Positions 23,771-32,596 of a stretch of 41,609 nucleotides of DNA are shown one piece after another (the first letter of the stretch is position 1; every line of letters begins with the position of its first letter). Source of the stretch: a bacterium (lineage in GTDB: Bacteria > Cyanobacteriota > Vampirovibrionia > Obscuribacterales > Obscuribacteraceae); contig JAGOSY010000038.1 of assembly GCA_018062085.1 (NCBI GenBank), positions 1 through 41,609 on the forward strand. The letters run 5' to 3'. Made by a program: the position numbers and the translations under genes. Below the pieces are notes generated by a model. That model made no database searches. It saw only the letters and a program-made list of their open reading frames with translations, and was not told the origin of the DNA.

Positions 23771-26014
23771 CTAAATCACCAAATTAAAGCAAGACACTTC
23801 ACCATCCACGGTGCCGAGATAAACTTTGTCTTTGTTAATTAGTGGTGGCGCTTCGATTTGTTTATGCAAGAAGCGCTGGAAGCGCAAGCTGCCGTTGGCG
23901 CTGTCAAAGCCCTGCATCCAGCCGTCTTTGCTAGCACTAATTACGCTTGCGCCAATAGCCTCTAATGCAGCCCCAGGAGAACCCTTCAATGGCGCTTTCC
24001 ACTTTAGCGTACCTGAGTATTTCTCACAGCAATAGAGCCATTTGTTTTCACTGGCGAAAATGACGGAAGTAAATATAATCACGCCGCTCTTTAGAATTGG
24101 GCTGAATGTTGGATACTCCCAGATTAGGCGACCGGTCTCGGCTTCAAGGGCGAAGCAAACACCACCTTGGGTGCCGACATAAACAGTATCAACAGAAGCT
24201 GTGGGTGTGCTCAATATGCGACCATCGGCAACATACTTCCAATTTAGCTTGCCGCTGTGGGCCGCTATTGAATAGACATGGCCACCGCGGGTGCCAAAGT
24301 AGAGTGAGTCACCATGGGCGCGCGGTGCGGCCACAATGGCATCGAGGGCACTGAAATACCACAAGCGCCGCCCCATACGAATATCTAAGGCTGTTACCTG
24401 ACCAGTGCGGTCGCAAACTATAACTTGATTGCCAGCCATGACAGGGCTTGCCAGTACCGGTGCCAGACCCTCCCAACTCCAAATTACTTTTCCAGTGGTG
24501 GAATCAATTGCTTGAGTCTTACCAGCGCTGTCGCTCACAACTAAACGGCCATCAAGATAAATTGGCGAAGTGAGTATCGGTGCGTCAGCATCAAAGCTAA
24601 AGTCTTGTGCACCTGTTTCTGCCTGCAATGCATAGAGGCGACCATCAGTTGACCCAACATACACGGTCTTCTCATCGCGACTAATCACAGGGTGAGCAGC
24701 CCAACCAATTGGACCATGGGTAGGGAAAGTCCAGATTGCTGGGTCCTGGCTGAACTTTGGCTGGGCAAGATCAGGCTTAAATTCTGGAACTGAGGTTTCG
24801 GCTTTTGGGTTAGAAATCGGAGTGTCTCTAACAAAGGAGGGCACTCCAGTAATAAATACTTCCTCTCCGCGTTCGCCTTTTTTAATGAGCGGCTGATCTC
24901 GGTTTTTCACCGACTCTTTATCGATACTCTCTTTTGATGGCGCTTGAGACTCTTGCGAATCTTTTACGACTTTGCCAGTGGGGTTTCCTGGCGGTAGAAT
25001 AAGAGGCTCAACTTGCACTGTATTCGATGAATTTTTCTGGGCACTCAAACGCTGTTTCTCTTGAGCCAAGCCCAGCTCTAGCTCTGCATCAGTGGGTACT
25101 GCTGGGGCGACAGTATCGCGCTGTGCCGTTGCTCGTGGTGACAAACCCATACGAGCGACACGCATTTCAAAAATCAAATCATCGACAATACCTAATACAT
25201 CGGTCATCGACTTATAACGATCATCGGGCTGCTTTGCCATCATGCGTTTGACTACGCGATCAAGCACTTCGGGAATTTCAGGATTCAGGCGTTTGGCCGA
25301 AGGCACTGGAGCATTAGTATGCTTCATTGCCATTTCAATCATTCCCTGCGCGCGAAAAGGCAGCTGCCCAGTACACATCTCAAAGAATAAAATGCCCATC
25401 GAATAAATATCAGAGCGGTGATCTTGCTGCTCACCACGACATAGCTCTGGCGACATATAGGCCGGTGTGCCCATGCCCTTAGTGGCAGAATTGAGATAGA
25501 CCCGACCAACTAGCAGACGCGCTAGGCCAAAGTCACCAATTTTCAGGTCGCCTTCATTGGTGATAAATATATTGTCGGCTTTGACATCTTGGTGAACCAC
25601 ACCCCTTTTATGGGCGAAAGACAAACCAGAGGCCAATTGCTTCATCCAATTCAAACAATGCTCAAGAGGAAGAGGCCCCTGGGCCACGCGAGCCGCCAAG
25701 TTACCTCCAGGAAGATATTCCATGGCCACGAAATGGTGCTCTCTACTGTTGCGAACCTCAGCACCAATATCAAAAACAGTGACGATATTGGGGTGGTCGA
25801 GCTGGGCTGCCAACCGGGCTTCTTCTCTAAAAACGTCTACATTTTTCTTATCAGCCATTAAGCTTGGCAAAAGCATTTTAATGGCAACATCGCGCAAGAG
25901 CAGCTCGTCGCGGCAATGATAGACAACTCCCATACCACCCACGCCGATTTCTTCGAGCACCGAGTAGTGGCCGTCTTCGAGTTTGTCGCCGCGTGAGAAT
26001 ATTCTGGGGGCCAC
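23771..26014 (-). CDS. Ser/Thr protein kinase with C-terminal PQQ beta-propeller
   Basis: 747 residues. Kinase domain (~15-285): GVGGMGVVYHCRD (P-loop), VAIKML with Lys 46, VVHQDVKADNIF with catalytic Asp 143, DFG at 161-163, and MGTPAYMSPELCRG. The usual HRD is HQD, so it is a non-RD kinase. Residues ~290-435 are a charged linker without a membrane helix. Residues ~440-747 hold at least six PQQ-enzyme/BamB-type blades, for example VYVGSTDGRLYALQAETG, VYVGTQGGVCFALEAETG and VYLGTVDGEVSCFNL. Both parts should be cytosolic, so the propeller is probably a protein- or ligand-binding sensor. The start appears to be GTG (26014); no closer start fits before the P-loop. Confidence 0.9.
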   Translation of the reverse strand: MAPRIFSRGDKLEDGHYSVLEEIGVGGMGVVYHCRDELLLRDVAIKMLLPSLMADKKNVDVFREEARLAAQLDHPNIVTVFDIGAEVRNSREHHFVAMEYLPGGNLAARVAQGPLPLEHCLNWMKQLASGLSFAHKRGVVHQDVKADNIFITNEGDLKIGDFGLARLLVGRVYLNSATKGMGTPAYMSPELCRGEQQDHRSDIYSMGILFFEMCTGQLPFRAQGMIEMAMKHTNAPVPSAKRLNPEIPEVLDRVVKRMMAKQPDDRYKSMTDVLGIVDDLIFEMRVARMGLSPRATAQRDTVAPAVPTDAELELGLAQEKQRLSAQKNSSNTVQVEPLILPPGNPTGKVVKDSQESQAPSKESIDKESVKNRDQPLIKKGERGEEVFITGVPSFVRDTPISNPKAETSVPEFKPDLAQPKFSQDPAIWTFPTHGPIGWAAHPVISRDEKTVYVGSTDGRLYALQAETGAQDFSFDADAPILTSPIYLDGRLVVSDSAGKTQAIDSTTGKVIWSWEGLAPVLASPVMAGNQVIVCDRTGQVTALDIRMGRRLWYFSALDAIVAAPRAHGDSLYFGTRGGHVYSIAAHSGKLNWKYVADGRILSTPTASVDTVYVGTQGGVCFALEAETGRLIWEYPTFSPILKSGVIIFTSVIFASENKWLYCCEKYSGTLKWKAPLKGSPGAALEAIGASVISASKDGWMQGFDSANGSLRFQRFLHKQIEAPPLINKDKVYLGTVDGEVSCFNLVI

Positions 26015-26097
26015 TAATATCTATCCATATTATCTTCTGGTAATCTCGAGGTTGTAAGAAGGCGCTAAAATGACAACGTCAACCTCGGGAACTTACG

Positions 26098-27189
26098 ATG
26101 AGCCAACCTGCATTAAACCAGTTTAACAGCACTTGCCCTCCGACCGGTGACCAGTCTTCAAGTGATGAAGTAACTTTCGATGCTTCAGTTGATACTTCAG
26201 GGGCTGCCCTGACTAAGTTACCAGCAACCGCCACTGTTGCTCAAGGGCAACTAGTGCTAGAGCAAGAAGCTCAAGCAATTTTGCTGGCAAAAAGCCGACT
26301 CGGCCCTAGTTTTGACAAAGCTTTAGAGCTACTGCTTTGTTGCAGCGGCAAAGTCGTGGTCACCGGTATGGGTAAATCAGGCCACATTGGCTGTAAAATT
26401 GCCGCCACATTTGCTTCCACCGGCACTCCGGCCTTTTTCGTTCACCCAGCCGAACTGCGTCATGGCGATTTTGGCATGCTCGATGAGCGTGACTTGGTCA
26501 TCGCTCTTTCCAGCTCAGGCGAGACACAAGAAATTAAATTGGTACTCGATCCGATTAAACGGCTTGGCCTGAAACTAATTGCTTTGACTGGAAATCTGAG
26601 TTCTACCCTGGCCAAATATTCAGACGTCACTATCGATGTTTCTGTTGAGAAAGAGGCTTGCCCTCTCAATCTTGCGCCCACCACATCAACCACTGTTGCT
26701 CTAGCCATGGGCGATGCCCTAGCAATGGTGCTGATGTCAGCAAAAGGCATTGAAGCCGAAGATTTTGCCAAGAGCCACCCAGGTGGCAACCTTGGTCAAA
26801 AGTTAATCACCGTCGAAGGCATTATGCGTTGCGGCTTTGATGTGCCAATCGTTTCACTTGATGCCACCCATGAGATGGTTGTAGAAGAAATTGGCCGAAA
26901 GAAATTAGGTTTCACAGCAGTGTGTGAAGACGACGGCAAGCTCAGAGGCATAATTACCGACGGCGACTTGCGCCGCTCACTATCTAAATATCGCGAACAA
27001 GTCTTTGAGAAGAAGGCTCGAGACCTTATGACCGGTGGGCCAAAGACCATTGCCTCTCATTCACTGGCGGTAGAAGCATTGCGCATGATGGAAAAGCACT
27101 CTATCTCTGACATTCTGATTGTCGACGGCAACATGAGACCAGTCGGGCTAATCGACTTGAAAGACTTGCTACGGGCTGGAATTATTTAG
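26098..27189 (+). CDS. kdsD: Arabinose-5-phosphate isomerase (KdsD/KpsF/GutQ family)
   Basis: Interconverts ribulose-5-phosphate and arabinose-5-phosphate, the first committed step to Kdo for LPS. 363 residues: an N-terminal ~45-residue Thr/Ser-rich extension not typical of the family (usually ~320-330), a SIS domain with VVVTGMGKSGHIGCKIAATF, VIALSSSGETQEI, PLNLAPTTSTTVALAMGDALA, and SHPGGNLGQKL, then two CBS domains (~240-363) with ITDGDLRRSL and MMEKHSISDILIVDG. GGGA lies ~8 bases before the ATG. Its presence implies an LPS-type outer membrane. Its stop overlaps that of the convergent MnmD-like gene by four bases. Confidence 0.93.
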   Translation: MSQPALNQFNSTCPPTGDQSSSDEVTFDASVDTSGAALTKLPATATVAQGQLVLEQEAQAILLAKSRLGPSFDKALELLLCCSGKVVVTGMGKSGHIGCKIAATFASTGTPAFFVHPAELRHGDFGMLDERDLVIALSSSGETQEIKLVLDPIKRLGLKLIALTGNLSSTLAKYSDVTIDVSVEKEACPLNLAPTTSTTVALAMGDALAMVLMSAKGIEAEDFAKSHPGGNLGQKLITVEGIMRCGFDVPIVSLDATHEMVVEEIGRKKLGFTAVCEDDGKLRGIITDGDLRRSLSKYREQVFEKKARDLMTGGPKTIASHSLAVEALRMMEKHSISDILIVDGNMRPVGLIDLKDLLRAGII

Positions 27190-28040
27190 CTATTAACTGC
27201 ACCATTCCGTCTAAACTCTTGCTGCTCAGCTTCGCGCCGGGCCAAGATAGTGGCACTGTCATCATTCAAATTAGCATCGCGAAAGGGCACCCGGGAACTT
27301 TTGCCGAGGCGAAGAAGTTCTTCACCGGCAATCTCAAAGATGCAACTGTTATCGGCTTGAAAAAGCTCTTGGATTAGTTCTTTGTTGCTGGTTTTAATAG
27401 CTATTGTGCCGCCGCTCTTACGGCCGAGCCCAGTGGTGCGGAAGACCTTGAACCCTAGTGAAATCAGGGCACCGCGGACAGCTGGAGCGCTTGCATAGGT
27501 GAGAAGGGCGCTATCCTCCGCCATGGCCAGGTAGTAGTGTCGAAACAGATCAACACTCCAAAGTTCAGGTACTTTCTTTGGTGAAAAAGGATCGTGGTAA
27601 ATCACATCATAGACTTTAGAAGTAGATGAGGCTCGTGCAAGCAAGAACTGACGAAGATCGCTGACAGAGACCTTGAATCGCAACTCTTCCAGTGTCTTAC
27701 TTTTCAAGGCGGCAAAGCATGGTTGCGCCAGCACATCTGGTACTAGAGCAAGAACATCAGGATCTAATTCAACGGCATCAACCTGCAGTGCAAACTGCTT
27801 TGAAGTTGCTAGATAATTTGCCAAAGCCAGACTGTTATAGCCAAGACCAAAGCAACTGTCGAGCAGGCGTAACGACGATCCGGCAACTTTAGCTAGTTTG
27901 AGAAACTGCATGGCAGGCTCAACATAGTTAGTGACCGCCTCAGTAAAGGCACCAGCACGGTTGTGATACAACTCATCTAGATTGGTTTCATGAAGCGAAA
28001 GCGAGCCATCTTCTGTAGTGGCAAGGCTAAAGTTAGGCAT
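27186..28040 (-). CDS. MnmD-like SAM-dependent methyltransferase (DUF752)
   Basis: About 284 residues. The fold matches the methyltransferase part of MnmC/MnmD (Methyltransf_30): LRLLDSCFGLGYNSLALA (SAM loop), VDAVELDPDVLALV, and YDVIYHDPFSPKKVPELWS, the signature of the family, then LLTYASAPAVRGALISLGF. MnmD converts nm5(s2)U34 to mnm5(s2)U34 in tRNA. The FAD-oxidase half of MnmC is absent, as in stand-alone MnmD. The ATG at 28040 overlaps the stop of the upstream oxidoreductase by 8 bases (ATGCCTAA), so the two are coupled; a TTG at 28055 is an alternative. Assignment to tRNA modification rather than another substrate is moderately sure. Confidence 0.75.
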   Translation of the reverse strand: MPNFSLATTEDGSLSLHETNLDELYHNRAGAFTEAVTNYVEPAMQFLKLAKVAGSSLRLLDSCFGLGYNSLALANYLATSKQFALQVDAVELDPDVLALVPDVLAQPCFAALKSKTLEELRFKVSVSDLRQFLLARASSTSKVYDVIYHDPFSPKKVPELWSVDLFRHYYLAMAEDSALLTYASAPAVRGALISLGFKVFRTTGLGRKSGGTIAIKTSNKELIQELFQADNSCIFEIAGEELLRLGKSSRVPFRDANLNDDSATILARREAEQQEFRRNGAVNS

Positions 28041-29025
28041 CTGCGATTTGCTCAAGATTGAGTACTATTTTGCCAATATTCTGGTCTGCTTCCATCAGGC
28101 TGTGAGCCGCTGCTGCTTCTTCTAGCGGAAACACTCTTTCAATAATTGGTTTGATTGCGCCACTGAGAAAATGGGGCAGAATATTTTCCTCGAATGCTCT
28201 AGTTACTTTGGCTTTTTCATCATTGCTGCGAGAACGCAGTGATGTTCCTCGCACAGTAATACGTTTAGTGAGAAGAGCTGCCAGATTGAGTTCGCACTTG
28301 GCGCCAGCAAGCAGCCCCACTATCATGATGCGGCCAAGACGACCAGTGCATTTGAGATCTTCTGCAACATAATTGCCACCAACCAATTCTAGAACGACGT
28401 CAACACCGCTAGGGCTAATGGCATTAACAGCAGATGCGAACTGCCCACCTTCAATAGTGAGAACGTGATCAAATAGAGTCTTAATGCGATCGGCCTTAGC
28501 CTGCTGTCTCACTGTTCCAATTGCTTTTACGTTCACAACCTTTGCTATTTGTGCCGCAGCAATACCCACACCACTGGCTGCAGCACTGACCAGCAAGGTC
28601 TCATGAGATTTTAGCTCTGCCTGTAAGCAAATGGCATCGTAGGCCGTAATATAGGCCTCAGGAATAGCTGCAGCCTCAACATAAGAAATATTTGAGGGCA
28701 GATGCATGGCCGTAGAACTTTCCACGGGAACATACTCTTGGTATGTTCCCGCAGGCGCTAGGCCAAAGACTCTATCACCACTCTTAAACCCGTCTACGGC
28801 GGCTCCAACAGTTTCTACGACGCCCGCATACTCAAGGCCCAAGACATCTTGGACAACGTCAACCGGGGCCGGATATTTGCCTTTACGCTGAAGTGTATCG
28901 GCTCTGTTAATACCTGTTGCTTTAATCGCTACTAGAATTTGGCTCTCTGTGCAAAATGGCTTAGAGCGTGTCTGTAACTGTAATACCTCGGGGCCACCCG
29001 CTGCTGTAATAACCATCGCTCTCAA
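28033..29025 (-). CDS. NAD(P)H quinone oxidoreductase, PIG3/QOR type
   Basis: 330 residues, zinc-free MDR superfamily. Signatures: TGINRADTLQRKGKYP (PIG3-specific QRxGxYP), VLGLEYAGVVETVG, GDRVFGL, YITAYDAI, LLVSAAASGVGIAAAQIAK (nucleotide-binding loop), and GIVL-like GKIVLNL at the end. These enzymes reduce quinones or alpha,beta-unsaturated carbonyls with NADPH. The start is a TTG at 29025: GGAAGG lies 8 bases upstream of it but 17 before the first ATG (29016). It forms an overlapping pair with the MnmD-like gene. Confidence 0.9.
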   Translation of the reverse strand: MRAMVITAAGGPEVLQLQTRSKPFCTESQILVAIKATGINRADTLQRKGKYPAPVDVVQDVLGLEYAGVVETVGAAVDGFKSGDRVFGLAPAGTYQEYVPVESSTAMHLPSNISYVEAAAIPEAYITAYDAICLQAELKSHETLLVSAAASGVGIAAAQIAKVVNVKAIGTVRQQAKADRIKTLFDHVLTIEGGQFASAVNAISPSGVDVVLELVGGNYVAEDLKCTGRLGRIMIVGLLAGAKCELNLAALLTKRITVRGTSLRSRSNDEKAKVTRAFEENILPHFLSGAIKPIIERVFPLEEAAAAHSLMEADQNIGKIVLNLEQIADA

Positions 29026-29133
29026 GATATTTACCTTCCACTAACAAGTTGGCATACTGAACATAACAATAAAGGTTTATTGTCTCAACAAAGGTCGACA
29101 AGTGGTTGTGTGCACTTGTATTCTTATTGGGTT

Positions 29134-30069
29134 ATGAAGATGAAGTTGTTCGATAAAGAGAAATCGCAGCGCGATACATTTGACCCAGACGAACGTCTGG
29201 AATTAGATTCTGAGCATATTCACAAGAACTCGAAAAAAGATGTTTGGGACAAAACCGCTGCTGTGGCGCCCATCGTCTCAGGCATGCTCATATTTGTTAT
29301 GGGCGGCTGGTTTACTTACACATACAATCAACAACAGCTGCATCTGCAAGAAATTCAGACAATTGAGAAGTTCATCCCTCACTTGATGGGCAACGACCAA
29401 AGCAAGAGGGCCGCTATTCTTGCCATTTCATCGTTAACCAATGCTGAGCTGGCGACTAAGTTTGCCCAGATTTTTTCAAGCCCTGGAACGGTTTCGGCTC
29501 TGCAGTCGCTAGCTGAAAACGGTAGTCAGAAAGACAAAAACATTGCTACTGATGCTCTAGCAAGAGCATTAGAAAATCTTGCCGCCCGCGAAAGCCGCTT
29601 GAACGAGATAGAAACAGCTTTCCACAAGGCTGCCACTGAAAGTACAACTAATTCAGCCCATTCAGCCAAGAGCGACAATCCACTTGACCAGCTCGAAGAA
29701 GCTCAGAAACTCGAGCGCTTAGCCATTACTCTGCGTGAGCGCGGCCACTTGGGTGCCGCTGAGTCACTCTTAAAACAAGCTGTAAACGTTCGGCTGCGGG
29801 CCACTGGCGATAGCCGCGATGTTGTCAATACACTAAAGAAGCTTTCTGATGTGCAATCGGCTCAAGGCAATAGCGTTGAGGCAGAAGAGACAAATAAGAA
29901 GGTAACTACGTTAGAAAACAAGCTAAATTCGCAGCCTGTTGCTCCTCCGCCAGCGGCTAAGCCAGCAGAAGAGACTCCGAAGGTCGAGAAGCCCGCAGTT
30001 CAAGCCGTAGAAACTATAGAAAAACCAGCAGCTGCAGCTGAAATTAAGACTGAGGTAGAGACAAACTAG
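29134..30069 (+). CDS. Single-pass membrane protein with TPR and low-complexity tail
   Basis: About 311 residues. A charged N-terminus (KEKSQRDTFDPDERLELDSEH) precedes one membrane helix (APIVSGMLIFVMGGWFTYTY). Then come helical repeats (FIPHLMGNDQSKRAAILAISSL, ATKFAQIFSSPGTVSALQSL), a region with TPR character (LERLAITLRERGHLGAAESL), and a Pro/Ala/Lys/Glu tail. No enzyme domain is seen. The frame is open to a TTG at 29080; I prefer ATG 29134 or 29140, where the membrane topology starts cleanly. Function is unknown, probably scaffolding. It is convergent with the zinc-ribbon gene (gap 10). Confidence 0.6.
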   Translation: MKMKLFDKEKSQRDTFDPDERLELDSEHIHKNSKKDVWDKTAAVAPIVSGMLIFVMGGWFTYTYNQQQLHLQEIQTIEKFIPHLMGNDQSKRAAILAISSLTNAELATKFAQIFSSPGTVSALQSLAENGSQKDKNIATDALARALENLAARESRLNEIETAFHKAATESTTNSAHSAKSDNPLDQLEEAQKLERLAITLRERGHLGAAESLLKQAVNVRLRATGDSRDVVNTLKKLSDVQSAQGNSVEAEETNKKVTTLENKLNSQPVAPPPAAKPAEETPKVEKPAVQAVETIEKPAAAAEIKTEVETN

Positions 30070-30079
30070 GCTAGTTTAG

Positions 30080-30313
30080 TTAGTCGCTTATATATTCGCC
30101 CCAATACTCTGTGCGCTCTTTCCAGTCACAGCCTGCATTGCCACAAATAAGAGTAACTTTTGAGCCCTTGGTCTCAAGATTTGAATCACCGGCACCGTCC
30201 CACACAGACTCTGTCATTTCAACAAATTTCTCAAATGATTTGACTGGCTTCAGGCAAGTAGGGCAAGTCATTTTTCCACTGGCAATGGCTTCTTTGATGG
30301 TTGAAAGTGACAC
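30080..30313 (-). CDS. Small zinc-ribbon protein
   Basis: 77 residues from a GTG start. Cys pairs MTCPTCLKP near residue 18 and LICGNAGCDW near residue 58 form a CxxC...CxxxxC zinc ribbon. The rest is polar with an acidic Trp/Tyr-rich end. GAGG lies 6 bases before the GTG at 30313; the longer frame starting with TTG at 30325 would place the start inside the ribosome site. No family is named; possibly a nucleic-acid or protein adaptor. Confidence 0.6.
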   Translation of the reverse strand: MSLSTIKEAIASGKMTCPTCLKPVKSFEKFVEMTESVWDGAGDSNLETKGSKVTLICGNAGCDWKERTEYWGEYISD

Positions 30314-30360
30314 GGCTAACCTCAAAATATATACTAGGGTGCTAATTGTACCTGAATGAA

Positions 30361-32481
30361 TTAAAAAGTATTCTGCACTTCCAGCTCAGGCAGGGCTGAC
30401 TTCAGTATCTGAGTCACCGTTGCGTTTTTGAGCCTAGGAGATGGATAGATGACAAGCAAGTTTTTAAATGACTTGATTGTAGATACTGAATCTGCTGTTA
30501 ATCTACTGCAGTCGTCAATACTCAAGAGGGTCAGCTTTTTCATCCCCGCCAGAATAGAAAAGTCTTGATCGCTGATATCACAGCCCTTCAGCATGAGATG
30601 AGTTAGATTTGAGAGCTTAGCTATTTTTCTTAAATCGGCCGCAGTGAGAACGCAATAGTTAAGGCAAAGTTGTCGTGTATCTGAACCCATTGAATCTATT
30701 ACTGGTCCAACATTTTTCATCCCTTCAATATTTAGCTCACACAAGTGCGCAAGCAATTTACTGTTAGCCATGGTATCCCCAGAAATAGGGCAACGACTTA
30801 TATTTAGAGTGCGCAGATTGACCAGCGCCTCTAGAGTCTTAATATCGCTATTTTCCAGATCACAGTCAGGTAACTCTAGACACTCTAAGCTTTGCAAACG
30901 AGCAACGTTTGATATCAACACATCGCTGCGTTTGGCGCCATTGGCAATTTTCAACTGTTTCAAATCAGTGGGGCTAAAATATCTCAAAAGTTGTGGATAC
31001 TCTCCCAGCAATTCATTGGCTACAAATCTCAAGCTGGTGCTAGCAGGAAAAGATTGCGCCCCTTTGGCGTCCAACCTCTTGGTCTGGTTATTACTATCAA
31101 TCAAGAAGCCAATCGAGAATTTTGCTGGAAACCGAAACTCAATCAAGCGAGTTCTATCTCTCAAAAGGTTGGTATGAGAAAAAGGCTTAAACGGTTCCTT
31201 CAAAAATTGCTGGATCTCTGGCGTTGGATCGGGAACGTCTAATGGGAGGTTAGCGGCTTTGCCGCTCTTAGGTGCAACTCCTCCTTTTAGGCCAGGCATA
31301 TAATTATCCAAATCTTTGCTGCCAACAAGAGGACTTTCAAGCTCAGCCGGAGCACTCACTGGCTGCTGTTTTCTCTCAGCCAAATATTTCACCAAAGAAA
31401 ACAACATGGCTATTGCCATGCCAATGACGATAAAAGCCAAGATAGCAATCACTGCCAACTTGCTATTGAGCCGCTTATGCTCGACGGTTTGTTCACCGGT
31501 GACAGTGGCAGTATTGGTCGCAGTTAAATCGTCTTCATCTACATCTTCATCAACTTCTTCTTCGAAGGAGTCGCTAGAAGATACTACTGGTGATGCCTGG
31601 CCAGTTTCGAATTGCAGTTTTTGCAACTCATTTTCAACTTCGGCCAAAGATTGATAGCGCTGTTCGGGCAACTTAGACAGCATCTTATCGATGATGCGCT
31701 CTAATTTTGTCGGATACTGCAAATCAGCAGAGACAGAATTCAGCAGTGGTGGTGCAGTCGATTGATGCATCATCGTTGTTTCAATGGCAGTGCGGCCACG
31801 AAATGGAGTGTTACCAGTGAGAGACTTAAACAGAGTTATTGCCAGAGAATACATATCAGAGCGAGCATCGAGCTTTCGGCCTTCGCACTGCTCCGGGCTC
31901 ATGTATAGGGGGCTGCCAAAGACCTCTCCCGGTCGAGTGAGACCTTGAATAGTGTGACCATCATCATCTACTAGTTTGGCGATGCCAAAATCAACAATTT
32001 TTACTTGAAATTGTTGATTCTTCGGGTCAGTCAACAACATAATATTGGCAGGCTTTATATCGCGATGAATAATGCCGCGAGAATGGGCATAGGCAAGGCC
32101 GGAACAGACTTGGCGAAAGATATGGAGCGACTGAGAGAGAGTCAGTGTTTTATGTTCTTTCAGATAGTCGGCCAAGGACTCACCAATGAGAAAATCCATT
32201 GTGTAGTAAGGCCGACCATTCTCAGTTTGGTTCATATCGTAAATTTTCACTACGTTTCTATGATCCAATCTAGCGATTGCTTGCGCTTCATTGCGAAAGC
32301 GCTGCCAGACAGAATCAGAGAGCTGACTGGTCTTTATAATCTTAAGGGCCAGAATCTTATTGAGTTGGGTATGTTCAACTTTATAGACAACACCCATGCC
32401 GCCTTCACCCAAAAAATCAAGCACACGATAGGTACCATCTATCATCGTGTCATTTTCTAGGCTGTGAGAATGATTAGGCAT
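30361..32481 (-). CDS. Transmembrane Ser/Thr kinase with extracytoplasmic LRR domain
   Basis: 706 residues. Kinase (~15-290): FLGEGGMGVVYKVEH, LALKII with Lys 47, IIHRDIKPANIML with Asp 141, DFG at 164-166, and GSPLYMSPEQCEG. A very acidic linker (EEEVDEDVDEDDLT, ~307-320) precedes one membrane helix at ~342-367. Outside, a ~110-residue pre-LRR domain (IEFRFPAKFSIGFLID...) leads to leucine-rich repeats such as LECLELPDCDLENSDIKTLE, VNLRTLNISRCPISG and LTHLMLKGCDISDQDFSIL. The layout is receptor-like: an external LRR sensor controlling an internal kinase. It is divergent from a secreted LRR protein 115 bases away that seems to share the pre-LRR domain. Confidence 0.9.
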   Translation of the reverse strand: MPNHSHSLENDTMIDGTYRVLDFLGEGGMGVVYKVEHTQLNKILALKIIKTSQLSDSVWQRFRNEAQAIARLDHRNVVKIYDMNQTENGRPYYTMDFLIGESLADYLKEHKTLTLSQSLHIFRQVCSGLAYAHSRGIIHRDIKPANIMLLTDPKNQQFQVKIVDFGIAKLVDDDGHTIQGLTRPGEVFGSPLYMSPEQCEGRKLDARSDMYSLAITLFKSLTGNTPFRGRTAIETTMMHQSTAPPLLNSVSADLQYPTKLERIIDKMLSKLPEQRYQSLAEVENELQKLQFETGQASPVVSSSDSFEEEVDEDVDEDDLTATNTATVTGEQTVEHKRLNSKLAVIAILAFIVIGMAIAMLFSLVKYLAERKQQPVSAPAELESPLVGSKDLDNYMPGLKGGVAPKSGKAANLPLDVPDPTPEIQQFLKEPFKPFSHTNLLRDRTRLIEFRFPAKFSIGFLIDSNNQTKRLDAKGAQSFPASTSLRFVANELLGEYPQLLRYFSPTDLKQLKIANGAKRSDVLISNVARLQSLECLELPDCDLENSDIKTLEALVNLRTLNISRCPISGDTMANSKLLAHLCELNIEGMKNVGPVIDSMGSDTRQLCLNYCVLTAADLRKIAKLSNLTHLMLKGCDISDQDFSILAGMKKLTLLSIDDCSRLTADSVSTIKSFKNLLVIYPSPRLKNATVTQILKSALPELEVQNTF

Positions 32482-32596
32482 TTGTCGTCAAAAAACCTAT
32501 GAGCGGCAATAGCTATTTATACCCTATCGACTAGTTGCATTTTTCTCGTCTTAACCAGCTACACTGAACAACTTATTATTCGATATTGAGGACACA

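Noticed and set aside
32005..32460. A 151-residue open frame antisense to the LRR kinase
   Set aside because: It mirrors the kinase domain coding strand, has no recognisable domain, and is explained by codon bias of the real gene.
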